From the NCBI GenBank assembly GCA_024224295.1, contig JAAENN010000029.1, forward strand, positions 1 to 64,000: a stretch of DNA of 64,000 bases. Reading direction: 5' to 3'. The position numbers and the translations under genes are program-made. Position 1 is the first letter of the stretch; every line of letters starts with the position of its first letter. Shown here one piece after another: positions 1-9,015 of the stretch. The notes under the pieces were generated by a model. It saw only the letters and a program-made list of their open reading frames with translations. It made no database searches and was not told the DNA's origin. This DNA is from Shimia sp. Its GTDB lineage: Bacteria; Pseudomonadota; Alphaproteobacteria; Rhodobacterales; Rhodobacteraceae.

Positions 1-2
1 CG

Positions 3-626
3 GCAACCGTTGGATCGAAAACACGTCTAATTGCGCTGCGGCCCATTAGCGAAGCGCTGCGCAGCCTTAGAGATGAGGCCGTCTTCACTCATGTAGAAGT
101 GATCAAGCCAGTCCAAACCACCAAATTGCTCGAAGCCTTAATTGCGTTGCATACGGAAACCGAAAACCGTCTCAGCGCAGATCGTCATCCCGAAGATACA
201 AGGGAGCTCAATGGGCCCCAAAACAAGAGCGTCGCCTCAGAGCTGACTGATCCGGTATCCGACAAAACAATCCTGATTGTGGACGACAACAAGACCAACC
301 GGAAACTGATCGAAATTTTCCTCAGCCGACTTGGTGTGACGCATCACTCCGCCAGTGACGGAGAAGAGGCGGTGGACCGGTATCTCGACTATCACCCCGA
401 CCTGGTCTTGATGGATGTCTCTATGCCAGTGATGAATGGGTTGGACGCCACTCGTGAAATCCGCCGCATTGAAGATTCGAACGGTGAATTTCGCAGCCAT
501 ATTGTTGGCCTCACCGCGCATTCTGCACCAGAAGATCGCGCCGCCTGCCTGGACAGCGGTATGAATGCGCATATGGCCAAGCCTATCAAACTTTCCCAAC
601 TCAAAGACCTGATCTCACAACTCTGA
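3..626 (+). CDS. Hybrid histidine kinase / multi-receiver protein, C-terminal part
   Basis: The gene runs in from the left edge; the frame is open from base 3, so the GTG at 99 is probably internal. The visible part starts with the end of one receiver domain (VIKPV, the conserved Lys-Pro region), then an acidic linker, then a complete second receiver: acidic pair in ILIVDDN, phosphoacceptor Asp in LVLMDVSMP (about codon 106 from base 99), the Thr of GLTAHS and the Lys of MAKPI. Tandem receivers at a C-terminus are typical of hybrid sensor kinases. The kinase core lies outside the window, so signal and partner are unknown. A stand-alone double receiver is a less likely alternative. Confidence 0.8.
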   Translation, partial: ATVGSKTRLIALRPISEALRSLRDEAVFTHVEVIKPVQTTKLLEALIALHTETENRLSADRHPEDTRELNGPQNKSVASELTDPVSDKTILIVDDNKTNRKLIEIFLSRLGVTHHSASDGEEAVDRYLDYHPDLVLMDVSMPVMNGLDATREIRRIEDSNGEFRSHIVGLTAHSAPEDRAACLDSGMNAHMAKPIKLSQLKDLISQL

Positions 627-684
627 TTGCAAAGATTGCCGCCACTTGGCAACACTGTTCCGAAGCTAAAGGGGAGGGCAAATC

Positions 685-1923
685 ATGCCACACAACGTGG
701 TGGTGATCGGAGCGGGAATTGTCGGCGCATCCACCGCGCTTTGGCTGCGCCGTGCCGGGCACACAGTGACTCTTTTGGACAAAAACACCCCCGGCATGGG
801 TGCCTCTTTTGGCAACGCCTGCCTATTGGCCAGCTGCGCCGTCGTGCCAAACGCCACGCCCGGCCTTGCGACCAAAGCCCCCGGCTACCTGCTCAATCCA
901 AACTTCCCACTGTTTCTGAAATGGGCGAGCCTGCCCCGTCTCACCCCGTGGTTTTTGAAATACCTCGGCTTTGCCAACGATACCGACGCCCGCCGTTTCA
1001 CCCATGTGCTGGCAGACCTGATTGGCGACAGCGTGGATCAACACAAAGCATTGGCCAAAGGCACCGCCGCTGAGCGCTTCATCGCAGACACAGATTACCT
1101 CTACGCCTATAAAAACCGCGCTGCCTTTGAGGCGGATAAATACACCTGGGACCTTCGCGCCAGCGTCGGCTTTGTGCCCGAGATCATCGAAGGCCCCGCC
1201 GTACAGGAGCTGGAACCCATCCTCGATGCGCAAACGTCCTTCCTCGCGGTGAACAAAGACCACGGTTACATCCTCAACCCGGCTGGCTACGTGCAGGCAC
1301 TGGTGGAAACGTTCACCGGCATGGGCGGAAGGTTTGTGCAGGCCGAAGTCCGAGACTTTGACCTCTCCGGCGGGCAAGTCACCTCCGTGATGACCGACCA
1401 TGGTCAATTTGACTGTGACCGCGCCGTGCTCTCCTCTGGCATCTGGTCCAAGCCGCTGATGCGCAAGCTGGGATTCACCGTGCCGCTGGAAACCGAGCGC
1501 GGCTATCACATCACGTTCAAAGAACCCTCCATCCGGCCCAACCACCCGATGATGATCGCGTCAGCCAAATTTGTCGCCACCCCGATGCAACATGGGTTGC
1601 GCTGTGCCGGTATCGTGGAGTTTGGCGACCTGTCGGAGAAGAAATCCAAAGCACCGCTGGCCCTATTGCGCCGCCGCGTGGCTGAGGTCTTTCCCAGCCT
1701 GACCGCAAACAGCGACGAGGAATGGCTTGGCTTCCGTCCGTCTTTGCCGGACAGCCTGCCGATGGTGGGCCAAATAGGTCAGATCGGTGTCTACACCGCC
1801 TTTGGCCACCAACACGTGGGCCTGACCGGCGGGGCCAAGACTGGTCGTCTAGTGGCGGATCTGATTTCTGGCACTCCGTCAAACATCGACCTCTCACCGG
1901 TAAACCCGATGCGGTTTAATTGA
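685..1923 (+). CDS. FAD-dependent D-amino-acid dehydrogenase-like oxidoreductase (DAO family)
   Basis: A 412-residue protein of the DAO/DadA family, which oxidises amines or D-amino acids using FAD and passes electrons to the respiratory chain. The N-terminus carries the dinucleotide-binding motif VVVIGAGIVGAST followed by an acidic residue at the end of the second strand (LLDK). The C-terminal part has the family signature around GFRPSLPDSLPMVG and GHQHVGLTGG, which closes the FAD site. Length fits the DadA small-subunit family (about 410-430). The start is supported by GGGGAGGG eight bases upstream of the ATG. It stands alone and converges on hemY. The substrate cannot be read from sequence; D-amino acid, hydroxyproline and sarcosine-type relatives share these motifs. 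Confidence 0.85.
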   Translation: MPHNVVVIGAGIVGASTALWLRRAGHTVTLLDKNTPGMGASFGNACLLASCAVVPNATPGLATKAPGYLLNPNFPLFLKWASLPRLTPWFLKYLGFANDTDARRFTHVLADLIGDSVDQHKALAKGTAAERFIADTDYLYAYKNRAAFEADKYTWDLRASVGFVPEIIEGPAVQELEPILDAQTSFLAVNKDHGYILNPAGYVQALVETFTGMGGRFVQAEVRDFDLSGGQVTSVMTDHGQFDCDRAVLSSGIWSKPLMRKLGFTVPLETERGYHITFKEPSIRPNHPMMIASAKFVATPMQHGLRCAGIVEFGDLSEKKSKAPLALLRRRVAEVFPSLTANSDEEWLGFRPSLPDSLPMVGQIGQIGVYTAFGHQHVGLTGGAKTGRLVADLISGTPSNIDLSPVNPMRFN

Positions 1924-1933
1924 CCCCCAAACC

Positions 1934-1971
1934 AAAACAGCGCCGCCCAATGGCGACGCTGCTCAGTTTTC
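1934..1971. terminator. Bidirectional Rho-independent terminator
   Basis: A 10-bp stem (1938-1947 with 1952-1961, one G-U pair when read on minus) and a 4-base loop lie between the convergent oxidoreductase and hemY genes. The minus reading is followed by TTTTGGTTT and the plus reading by CTCAGTTTTCTT, so it can serve both genes. Confidence 0.75.
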
Positions 1972-1986
1972 TTGCAGGCAATTATC

Positions 1987-3465
1987 CTAAGCGGACTTCA
2001 ACTCTTCCTTTGCAGTGTCTTCAACCGCTTCGCCTTCGACCACATCAGCCTCTTCGACTTCTTCGGCCTCCACCTCAGCGTGATCCTCCAGCGCGCCGAT
2101 GATCAGCGGCAACATAGCAGCACCAGTTTCGCTCAACCCTTCGGTTTCCGGCGGCGCGGTCCAGCTCAGCGTGTCAAAGCTATGACAGTTGTCACAGGTC
2201 GGCGCCCACTCCACATGGATGTTGTGGCAAGTGTCGCATACCCACTGTGGGCCCCGCGGCGCGCTCAGTGCCTTCGCCAGATAGCCTTTTACGACCGCAT
2301 CATTGGACCCTTCTCCGCGCTCGATTGCCGCCATAATGGTCAGCGAACGCTGCGTGGCGTCCGTCTCCACCAAATCGCCCAGCGCTCGACGGGCCTCCGG
2401 GAAATCCTCAGCCGCAATATACAATTCCGCCATCAGCATCTTGCTCTCGGCATGGCCGGTGGTGTTCTTGATCAGTGCCTTGAAACGCTTGATCCGCGCC
2501 TCTGGGGTTTCCTCAGGCGCAATCTCCGCAAAGGCGGCTGCCAGATCCGGATGCGGCTGCGCATCCCAGGCCTTCTTGATCAGGCGGGTCGCATTGCGCG
2601 GCTTGCCTTTCGCCACATACGCGCGAGACGCAATCACCGCGGCCGGGATCAGATCCGGCGACAACCGGTTCGCCTCTACCGCCTGTTCTTGTGTTTCAAT
2701 GCTCGCATCCTCTGCCAGCAGTTCCTTCGCTTCCGACAGCGCCAAAACCGCATCGCGGCGGCGATGCACATCGCGGGGCAACATACCATGGCGCAGCTTC
2801 GCGTTCAGCGTGCCGCGCGCACCTTTCCAGTCTTTGCCCTCGGTCTGCAGGCGCAACAGTGTGTCCTGCACCTCCACATGGCGCGGCTTTAGCGCAAAAG
2901 CAGTCTCCGCCAGCTTCAGCGCCACCTCGGTGTTGCCCGCATCCAGTTTTTGCTTCATCAGGCCACGCACACCCACGAACCGCGTGCGCTCATCAGTCAG
3001 CAGCTTTTTGTAGGTCTCTTCTGCCTTCTTGATGTCGCCGCTCATCTCTGCCGCTTGCGCCACAATCAGGTTGGTCAGCTCCGGCTTATACAGTTTCTTC
3101 TCAGCCAGACGCGCCTTTTCCATCGCGGTGCGCCCTTCGCCAGAGGCCAGCGCCGTCACACTATCGGCCAGCGCCTGATATCCCGTCTTTTCCCGGTTGC
3201 GATCAAAGTAGCGGCTGATCGCGGTTTCATCCCCGTTCAGAAACTTCAGCGTCGCCACCAGCAGGCCAAGCGCCTTGATAAACAGCCAGACCGCCGCCAC
3301 CATTGCAATCAACGCCAAGGCAGTCTGAAACGGCCCAAGGCTGTATTCCACCCCGGCCACGGTGACCATCACCCCGCCGTCGCTTTCCAGCAGGTAAATC
3401 GAGCCAAAGGTCAGCCCAGCGACAATGGCAACAAACGCAATAATTTTAATCAGGGACCAGAGCAT
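1987..3465 (-). CDS. hemY: HemY N-terminal-domain TPR membrane protein with C-terminal zinc ribbon
   Basis: A 492-residue protein with two N-terminal membrane helices (about residues 4-26 and 47-70) flanking the HemY_N region, then a long helical TPR-like domain to about residue 400. Near the C-terminus there are two CxxC pairs (Cys410/413 and Cys424/427) in a rubredoxin-like arrangement, WVCDTCHN ... PTCDNCHSFD, followed by an acidic tail. HemY-family proteins are encoded with late heme genes and are thought to act at the membrane in tetrapyrrole synthesis; this is not the oxygen-dependent protoporphyrinogen oxidase also called HemY. The gene follows the mitofilin-like gene by 10 bases in the hemD operon. 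The ribbon resembles that of the envelope regulator LapB. Confidence 0.85.
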   Translation of the reverse strand: MLWSLIKIIAFVAIVAGLTFGSIYLLESDGGVMVTVAGVEYSLGPFQTALALIAMVAAVWLFIKALGLLVATLKFLNGDETAISRYFDRNREKTGYQALADSVTALASGEGRTAMEKARLAEKKLYKPELTNLIVAQAAEMSGDIKKAEETYKKLLTDERTRFVGVRGLMKQKLDAGNTEVALKLAETAFALKPRHVEVQDTLLRLQTEGKDWKGARGTLNAKLRHGMLPRDVHRRRDAVLALSEAKELLAEDASIETQEQAVEANRLSPDLIPAAVIASRAYVAKGKPRNATRLIKKAWDAQPHPDLAAAFAEIAPEETPEARIKRFKALIKNTTGHAESKMLMAELYIAAEDFPEARRALGDLVETDATQRSLTIMAAIERGEGSNDAVVKGYLAKALSAPRGPQWVCDTCHNIHVEWAPTCDNCHSFDTLSWTAPPETEGLSETGAAMLPLIIGALEDHAEVEAEEVEEADVVEGEAVEDTAKEELKSA

Positions 3466-3475
3466 AAAACGACCC

Positions 3476-4789
3476 TCAGTTGGAGTTTAGGGTTTGTGCC
3501 AAATCTTCGGCGGCTTGCGTGGCTGAGGCACGGGTTTGCGCTTGCGCCACCCACTCAGCCATTACAGTTTGCGGCCCCTCGGCCAATGTGGCTAGTTCCG
3601 CCAAAGCTCCGGACAAATTCCCGGCTTTCAACGCGGCTTCGGCCCGGCTGAGGACGGCATCGGTATCCGTACCCTCTCGCGCCTCAACAGAGCGTGCACC
3701 AAACTGTGTTTTCAGAAAATTGCCCAGCTTGTTGCCGGTGCCAGCATCTACTTTATCCTCTCGCGCCTTGGCCAAAGCCCCGCGTGCGGCCTCCGGATAG
3801 CCCTCGATCAGAGCCGCCAGAGTAATCACCCCGCTATCGGCATGATCTTCCAGCACCGCCGCAACGCCTTCGCCGGTAGAAGACCGCAGATCAACCACAG
3901 CCGCACGGTACGGCGCGCCACTTTCCAGCGCGGCCACAATCCGTGTGACAGAGGAGCGTGCCAAAGCTGCCTTAGCCGACAAATCCGCTTTGTCTTTTAA
4001 CTCAGCGGCCTCAGCCTTTTGAGCGGAAACCAGATCCTTGAGATCTTTCACCTCACGCTCATAGGCTGCAATCGCCGCTGCGCCGAGGCCTTCGTTAAAC
4101 GGTCGTTTTTCAATATCAGTCAAACGCGCTTCCAAGGTCGCCACGGCCTCAGCCACACGGCTCATTTCCGCTGTCAATGTCGCGTTCATAGTGCCAAAAT
4201 CCGCCACCGCACTGCTTGCCGTGGTTTCAGCTGCGTTGGCCAAATCCGCGTTCGTCGCCTGTGCCGCTTGAAGGGCCGCAAGCGCCTCGGTCTGCGCCTC
4301 AAGCTTGGCAGTCATCTCACTCAGTGCCGCATCTGTATTTGCATTCAAGCCAAGCTGGTCGCCAAAATACACCGCACCGCCAAATCCAATCACCGCCGCA
4401 ATCACACCACCGAGCACCAAAGGCGCAAAGCCTCCTTTGCGCGTAGACTCCTGTGCGGTTGATTCAATAACAGAGGTCTCGGCCACCACCTCTTCCAGAG
4501 GCGTCTCAGCTTCCGGCCCTAAAGATCCGCTCGCTTCTTCGACATCTTCATCCGCTGCAGCGTCATCCGTGGGCTCTGCAATCTCTACGGGAGCCTCATC
4601 AGGCTTATCGGCATCTGCAGCGTCCTTGATCCCGTCCACGTCACCGTCTTCTGATGCCCCGCCTGGCGCGATCTCTTCGACAATCTCCGCGTCCTCGACC
4701 ACATCTTCTGCGTCGGCTTGCGTATCGGTCTGATCCTGTTGATCAACCTGATCTTTGCTTGGCTTGTCCGATTTATCCGTGGTTCCCAC
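3476..4789 (-). CDS. Mitofilin-like (COG4223-type) membrane protein in the hemD-hemY operon
   Basis: A 437-residue protein. Residues 1-115 are strongly acidic and of low complexity (Asp, Glu, Ala, Gln rich), residues about 121-143 form one membrane helix (APLVLGGVIAAVIGFGGAVY), and the rest is mainly Ala/Glu/Lys-rich coiled coil with a C-terminal helical domain. This architecture and its position between hemD and hemY are characteristic of the alphaproteobacterial COG4223/mitofilin-related family, comparable to HemX in enterobacteria, which has a similar membrane-anchored coiled-coil form. A role in membrane organisation or in scaffolding heme enzymes is inferred; no catalytic residues are recognisable. 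It is upstream of hemY by 10 bases and downstream of hemD. Confidence 0.75.
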   Translation of the reverse strand: MGTTDKSDKPSKDQVDQQDQTDTQADAEDVVEDAEIVEEIAPGGASEDGDVDGIKDAADADKPDEAPVEIAEPTDDAAADEDVEEASGSLGPEAETPLEEVVAETSVIESTAQESTRKGGFAPLVLGGVIAAVIGFGGAVYFGDQLGLNANTDAALSEMTAKLEAQTEALAALQAAQATNADLANAAETTASSAVADFGTMNATLTAEMSRVAEAVATLEARLTDIEKRPFNEGLGAAAIAAYEREVKDLKDLVSAQKAEAAELKDKADLSAKAALARSSVTRIVAALESGAPYRAAVVDLRSSTGEGVAAVLEDHADSGVITLAALIEGYPEAARGALAKAREDKVDAGTGNKLGNFLKTQFGARSVEAREGTDTDAVLSRAEAALKAGNLSGALAELATLAEGPQTVMAEWVAQAQTRASATQAAEDLAQTLNSN

Positions 4790-4863
4790 AGGTCACCCTT
4801 TCGAATCCGTATTTTTGCAAATGCAGCACCAATCTAGGCGAGCAATCCTTGCGTCTCAATGCA

Positions 4864-5559
4864 TCACCCTGCGTCTAACAGTCTCGCCACTGCATTTGCC
4901 ATGGCTAGTGCCTCTTTTTTCTCCGCCAAAACAACTGTTTCCAAGGGCAAATTTCCCAATGCTTCCGCCACGGCCTCACTCATCACAACCACATGAAGAG
5001 GGGCGTGATACGGCCCTTGCTCAGCAAACTGCGCTGCTGCGCGGGGCGAAAAAAGGGGAACTATCACCGGATTCTCCCGCATTAACACCTGTTTTGCCCG
5101 ATCCGACAACGGAAGCGCCGCTTGACGATAGACCTCCACCTCCCATGTCTCGATCCCGACTTTAGTCAGACGCCTGGCCAGATCCCCCCGCGCAACCTCA
5201 CCGCGAATGTGCAGCAACGGCCCCTGCGGCGCATCGGCCAAAACCCGCGCATAAAGTGACTCCGCATCTCCATTCGCTGCTATCGCTTGCCAACCTTTGG
5301 CCCGCGCGGCTTCCGCTGTGGCGTCACCAACGCACCATGCAGGCAGGTCTTGGCCAGCAACCGCCGACACTGCATTGCGCGAGCCAAAGATCACGCCGGT
5401 CACGTCGGCAAGATCAACCTCCGCACCAGTCGGCACAATTTCCACAATCGGCGAAATCGCCACCTCTGTGGTGATCCCCAAATCCGCCAACAACGCGGCA
5501 AACCCCTTTGCGTCGGCCAATGGCCGAGTCAGCAAAATCAAAGGGGTCATATCCGCCAT
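4864..5559 (-). CDS. hemD: Uroporphyrinogen-III synthase
   Basis: HemD closes and isomerises hydroxymethylbilane to uroporphyrinogen III in the cytoplasm, the last step common to heme, siroheme and cobalamin. The protein begins LILLTRPLADAKGF, the usual opening strand and Arg-Pro of the family, and has the two-lobed pattern with VIFGSRNAVSAV near residue 65 and VPLFSPRAAAQFAE near 170. About 230 residues matches the family. Possible starts are ATG at 5571, 5559 and 5550; 5559 (MADMTP) is a compromise. It is the first gene of the minus-strand hemD / mitofilin-like / hemY operon and is divergent from tsaD. hemC is not in the window. Confidence 0.85.
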   Translation of the reverse strand: MADMTPLILLTRPLADAKGFAALLADLGITTEVAISPIVEIVPTGAEVDLADVTGVIFGSRNAVSAVAGQDLPAWCVGDATAEAARAKGWQAIAANGDAESLYARVLADAPQGPLLHIRGEVARGDLARRLTKVGIETWEVEVYRQAALPLSDRAKQVLMRENPVIVPLFSPRAAAQFAEQGPYHAPLHVVVMSEAVAEALGNLPLETVVLAEKKEALAMANAVARLLDAG

Positions 5560-5640
5560 TAGGCCCACCACTGTTGTTTGAGGCGCTCTCCGGTGTTACC
5601 TGCCAACAAACTTCCGCGCAACGGCAAGGACCTGTGACAC

Positions 5641-6738
5641 ATGGACGGCCCGCTCACCATTCTTGGCATCGAAAGCAGCTGCGACGACACCGCCGCCGCC
5701 ATCCTGCACCAACCAATTGTGGGCGATGCGGAAATCATGGCCTCTGTTGTGCATGGCCAAACTGACCTGCATGCGCCTTTTGGGGGTGTGGTTCCTGAAA
5801 TCGCCGCTCGCGCCCACGCAGAAAAGGTTGATCTCTGCGTTGAGGAGGCGCTGAAAGCCGCCAATGTCTCCCTGCTGGATGTGAACGCTATCGCCGTCAC
5901 GGCAGGCCCCGGCCTTATCGGCGGCGTCATCTCCGGTGTGATGTGCGCCAAGGGCTTGTCGGCCAGCCTTGGCATTCCTCTCATCGGCGTAAATCATCTC
6001 GCAGGCCACGCGCTGACCCCGCGCCTGACTGATCAGGTGGCTTTCCCTTATCTGATGCTCTTGGTCTCAGGTGGGCACTGCCAATTCCTGATCGCGCACG
6101 GCCCAGAGAAATTCTCCCGCCTCGGCGGCACCATTGACGACGCCCCCGGCGAGGCCTTTGACAAAACCGCCCGTCTTCTGGGCCTGCCGCAACCCGGTGG
6201 ACCAGCCGTGCAGGCCGAAGCCCTGAAAGGCGACCCAAAACGCTTCCGCTTCCCCCGCCCGCTTTTGGACCGCCCCGGCTGTGACATGTCCTTCTCGGGT
6301 TTAAAAACCGCCCTCCTACGCCAACGCGATGCCATCATTGCCGAAAAAGGAGGCCTGCCCGTACAAGATCGCGCCGACATGTGCGCCGGGTTTCAAGCCG
6401 CTGTTGTAGATGTCTTGGCCGAAAAAACACGCCGCGCGCTCGACCTCTATCTGGCCGAAAACCCCTCCGAACCTTTGCTGGCCGTCGCTGGCGGTGTGGC
6501 GGCAAATACCGCCATTCGCGCCGAATTAGAGACTGTTTGTACCAACAAAGGTGTCGCTTTCACAGCCCCGCCCTTGTCGCTGTGCACTGACAACGCCGCT
6601 ATGATCGCCTATGCCGGTCTGGAGCGCTTCCACACCGGCGCCCGCGATGGCATGGGTCTCTCCGCCCGCCCCCGCTGGCCACTGGATCAAACCGCCCCTG
6701 CGCTTTTGGGCAGCGGTAAAAAAGGAGCCAAAGCATGA
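5641..6738 (+). CDS. tsaD: tRNA N6-adenosine threonylcarbamoyltransferase TsaD
   Basis: TsaD transfers the threonylcarbamoyl group to A37 of ANN-decoding tRNAs (t6A), working with TsaB and TsaE. The protein opens [16 protein letters not shown] and has the metal-binding histidine pair in VNHLAGHAL, the phosphate-binding glycines of [10 protein letters not shown], and late conserved stretches [12 protein letters not shown] and [12 protein letters not shown]. The 365-residue length is normal. It starts a tight operon with gpsA (ATGA overlap), yciI and the EVE gene. tsaE lies 15 kb away in the same window; tsaB was not seen. Confidence 0.95.
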   Translation: MDGPLTILGIESSCDDTAAAILHQPIVGDAEIMASVVHGQTDLHAPFGGVVPEIAARAHAEKVDLCVEEALKAANVSLLDVNAIAVTAGPGLIGGVISGVMCAKGLSASLGIPLIGVNHLAGHALTPRLTDQVAFPYLMLLVSGGHCQFLIAHGPEKFSRLGGTIDDAPGEAFDKTARLLGLPQPGGPAVQAEALKGDPKRFRFPRPLLDRPGCDMSFSGLKTALLRQRDAIIAEKGGLPVQDRADMCAGFQAAVVDVLAEKTRRALDLYLAENPSEPLLAVAGGVAANTAIRAELETVCTNKGVAFTAPPLSLCTDNAAMIAYAGLERFHTGARDGMGLSARPRWPLDQTAPALLGSGKKGAKA

Positions 6739-7688
6739 TCTCTGTTCTTGGCTCTGGTGCTTTTGGCACCGCATTGGCCGTCGCCTTCGCCCACAGCGGC
6801 ACCAATGTGACTCTCTGGGCCCGCAATGCCGACGCCGCCAACACAATGCAGACCACCCGCGCTAACCCGCGCTTACCGGGTGTGGAATTGCCAAAAACAG
6901 TCTCTGTGACAGCTGATTTCGCCGATGCGCTCACAGATGTGGTCCTGCTCGCTGTACCGATGCAACAATTGCGCGGACTTTTAGAAAGCCACCCGGAACT
7001 CTCCGGTCGCACCCTAATCGCCTGCTGTAAAGGCGTCGAACTTGGTACGCAGTTGGGCCCCGTCGCCGTGATCCGCGATGTGCTGCCAAACGCCACTCCG
7101 ACCATCCTCACCGGCCCCAGCTTTGCCGCCGATATTGCCCGTGGCCTCCCCACGGCCCTCACCTTGGCAGTACCGGACGAAAACACCGGAAAGGCCCTGC
7201 AACAGAGCCTAAAATCGCCTAATTTGCGCATCTATCGCACCACCGACACTGTTGGTGCAGAGCTGGGCGGCGCGCTCAAAAACGTCATCGCCATTGCCTG
7301 TGGCATTGCGATTGGCGCAGGGCTTGGCGACAGCGCCCGTGCTGCACTGATGACCCGTGGTTATGCCGAAATGAAACGCATGGCGCAGGCGTTGGGCGCG
7401 CAACCCGACACCCTGTCTGGCCTATCTGGCTTTGGCGACCTCACTCTGACCTGCTCATCCGAGCAGTCCCGCAACTACAGCTTTGGCCTCTCGCTTGGGC
7501 GCGGTGATGCCTATGACCCCACGGTCACGGTTGAAGGAGCCGCCACCGCACGTGCCTCCCTTGCCCGTGCCCAAGCCATGCAAGTTGACTTGCCCATCAC
7601 CCAAGCCGTCGTCGCCATTCTTGATGGGGGCTTGCAAATCCGCGACGCCATGGAAATGCTGCTCGCTAGACCACCCAAGGAGGAATAA
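6735..7688 (+). CDS. gpsA: Glycerol-3-phosphate dehydrogenase [NAD(P)+]
   Basis: GpsA reduces dihydroxyacetone phosphate to sn-glycerol 3-phosphate, the backbone for phospholipid synthesis, in the cytoplasm. The Rossmann motif [12 protein letters not shown] is at the N-terminus, ACCKGVE and LTGPSFA follow around residues 97 and 130, and the catalytic Lys is in [13 protein letters not shown] near residue 180. FGDLTLTC and RNYSFG are also family hallmarks. At 317 residues it is slightly shorter than the enterobacterial enzyme. The start overlaps the tsaD stop (ATGA), and yciI follows after two bases, so the genes are probably co-translated. Confidence 0.95.
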   Translation: MISVLGSGAFGTALAVAFAHSGTNVTLWARNADAANTMQTTRANPRLPGVELPKTVSVTADFADALTDVVLLAVPMQQLRGLLESHPELSGRTLIACCKGVELGTQLGPVAVIRDVLPNATPTILTGPSFAADIARGLPTALTLAVPDENTGKALQQSLKSPNLRIYRTTDTVGAELGGALKNVIAIACGIAIGAGLGDSARAALMTRGYAEMKRMAQALGAQPDTLSGLSGFGDLTLTCSSEQSRNYSFGLSLGRGDAYDPTVTVEGAATARASLARAQAMQVDLPITQAVVAILDGGLQIRDAMEMLLARPPKEE

Positions 7689-7690
7689 TC

Positions 7691-7966
7691 ATGCTGGTTG
7701 CATTGATCGCCAAAGACAAACCCGGCGCGCTGGACATCCGCAAGGCCAACCGCGACGCCCATGTCGCCTATCTGAAAAGTTCCAGCGACACGATCATGAT
7801 GGCCGGCCCGTTTCTGGATGATGCCGGCGACATGTGCGGCTCGCTGATCATTCTGAACGTTTCTGACATGGCCGAAGCCGAAGCTTGGGCCGCTAACGAT
7901 CCCTACAAATCCGCCGATCTCTTCGCCTCTGTGGAGCTGAAACCCTGGAACAAGGTGCTGGGCTGA
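7691..7966 (+). CDS. YciI family protein
   Basis: A 91-residue single-domain protein of the YciI family, a ferredoxin-like alpha+beta fold seen alone or fused to other domains. The conserved His-Asp pair usually assigned to the family active site is present in RDAHVAYLK and AGPFLDDAGD, followed by SLIILNVSD and a helix with EAWAANDPY. GGAGG lies close upstream of the ATG. It sits between gpsA and the EVE gene in an operon-like run. Biochemical function is not established; YCII relatives act as dehalogenase- or isomerase-like enzymes. The family call is firm, the reaction unknown. Confidence 0.85.
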   Translation: MLVALIAKDKPGALDIRKANRDAHVAYLKSSSDTIMMAGPFLDDAGDMCGSLIILNVSDMAEAEAWAANDPYKSADLFASVELKPWNKVLG

Positions 7967-8385
7967 TGCGCTATTGGCTGTTCAAATCCGAGCCTTCGAC
8001 CTGGAGCTGGGACCAGCAGGTTGCCAAAGGCGACACAGGTGAGGAATGGGACGGCGTGCGCAACTATCAGGCGCGCAACTTTATGCGAGAAATGGCCGTG
8101 GGGGACCGCGGCTTTTTCTACCATTCGCAGAAAGAGAAATCTGTCGTCGGTATTGTTGAAGTCTGCGCCGAAGCGCACCAAGACAGCACCACGGACGACG
8201 AACGCTGGGAATGCGTCGACATCAAAGCCGTGGCGCCCATCAAAATGCCGGTGACGCTGGACATGATCAAGGCCGACCCCCGGCTGGCAGAAATGGTGCT
8301 GGTGAAAAACTCACGCCTGTCAGTGCAACCAGTCACCGAAGAGGAATGGAACATCATCCTCAACCTCGGCGGTTCTCAAAGTTGA
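7966..8385 (+). CDS. EVE domain protein (PUA-like fold)
   Basis: A 139-residue protein that is almost entirely an EVE domain, a PUA-like fold that binds modified bases in RNA or DNA. The opening RYWLFKSEPSTWSWD, then WDGVRNYQARNFMREM and GFFYHSQKEKSVVGIVEV, are diagnostic, with aromatic residues lining the likely base pocket. The start codon overlaps the yciI stop (TGATG). Stand-alone EVE proteins are common in proteobacteria and commonly lie with housekeeping genes, as here behind tsaD, so RNA-modification reading is a reasonable inference; no nuclease or methylase partner is adjacent. Confidence 0.9.
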   Translation: MRYWLFKSEPSTWSWDQQVAKGDTGEEWDGVRNYQARNFMREMAVGDRGFFYHSQKEKSVVGIVEVCAEAHQDSTTDDERWECVDIKAVAPIKMPVTLDMIKADPRLAEMVLVKNSRLSVQPVTEEEWNIILNLGGSQS

Positions 8386-8430
8386 AAAATTGGGCATACT
8401 CACCCCACCAATGAAATTGGGGAGGGTTCC

Positions 8431-8826
8431 ATGGAAATTCTATCGGTGCTGGCGGCTGCGCTGGCCTCTTATGTGGTTGGCTCAATCTGGTACATGACGC
8501 TGGCCAAGCCCTGGATGAAGGCGGCAAAGATCGAGACCGATGAGTCCGGGCGCCCAGCCAACCCCAGCAACCCGCTGCCCTATGTCACCGCCTTCATCTG
8601 TGCCGTTGTGGTCTCCGGTATGATGCGTCATGTGTTTTCTCTATCGGGCATTGACACCATCAGTGCTGGGTTAATCGCCGGTCTCGGAGTGGGTCTGTTC
8701 TTGGCGACCCCTTGGATTGTCACCAACTACAGCTTTGCCAGCCGCAGCCGCACTTTGATGCTGATTGACGGTGGATATGCCACCCTCGGCTGCGCCACCA
8801 TGGGCGCAGTGCTCACGCTGTTTTAG
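8431..8826 (+). CDS. DUF1761-family small membrane protein
   Basis: A 131-residue integral membrane protein with about four hydrophobic segments: an N-terminal helix including ASYVVGSIWYMTLAKPWM, a second around YVTAFICAVVVSGMM, a third in LIAGLGVGLFLATPWIV and a C-terminal one ending GAVLTLF. The GSIWY...W pattern in the first segment is typical of DUF1761. Function is unknown. A clear GGGGAGGG precedes the ATG by about eight bases. It lies 45 bases after the EVE gene and may have its own promoter. Confidence 0.75.
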   Translation: MEILSVLAAALASYVVGSIWYMTLAKPWMKAAKIETDESGRPANPSNPLPYVTAFICAVVVSGMMRHVFSLSGIDTISAGLIAGLGVGLFLATPWIVTNYSFASRSRTLMLIDGGYATLGCATMGAVLTLF

Positions 8827-8835
8827 CCGGGTACG

Positions 8836-8867
8836 AAAAAAGGCACCGCTCATGTATGAGCAGCGCC
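8836..8867 (-). terminator. Rho-independent terminator read on minus, without an obvious minus gene
   Basis: The hairpin at 8842-8867 (outer GGC/GCC and inner GCTCAT/ATGAGC pairs, two mismatches) is followed on the minus strand by six T residues (8841-8836). On plus it lacks a T-run, so it is not a good terminator for the DUF1761 gene. The DUF2853 gene further right has its own terminator, which leaves this one to end another minus transcript. Confidence 0.6.
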
Positions 8868-8884
8868 AGCATTCCGTAGGGAAA

Positions 8885-8998
8885 TCAGTTTGGTATTTTA
8901 AAACATAGGGGGTCTGTCTCCGCTCCAGCCAGACCCCCTATGCACCCCGCGTGTATCCCATACCACCACACGCGTTCTGTAAACTTGGGTCCGGCCAT
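8885..8998 (-). CDS. Possible 37-residue small ORF within the candidate small RNA
   Basis: An ATG at 8998 on minus opens a 37-codon frame ending in TGA at 8885-8887. The peptide begins MAGPKFTERVWW and ends DPLCFKIPN, with a Gly/Ala-rich middle. It spans both upstream hairpins of the candidate small RNA. The only Shine-Dalgarno-like AGG touches the ATG, which argues against efficient translation. I do not recognise the peptide. Confidence 0.15.
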   Translation of the reverse strand: MAGPKFTERVWWYGIHAGCIGGLAGAETDPLCFKIPN

Positions 8999-9015
8999 CC
9001 TAGCCCGACAAGACA

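Larger units (their letters stand above)
8836..9009 (-). ncRNA. Candidate structured small RNA (about 170 nt)
   Basis: Inferred from structure only. Reading on minus there is a promoter-like pair (9040-9045 and 9016-9021), then a 7-bp hairpin (8948-8954/8968-8974), an 11-bp perfect hairpin (8906-8916/8930-8940) and finally a terminator hairpin with a T-run ending at 8836. No annotated minus-strand gene uses this terminator. A short ORF (see 8885-8998) lies in the same span, so a small mRNA is the main alternative. Confidence 0.35.
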
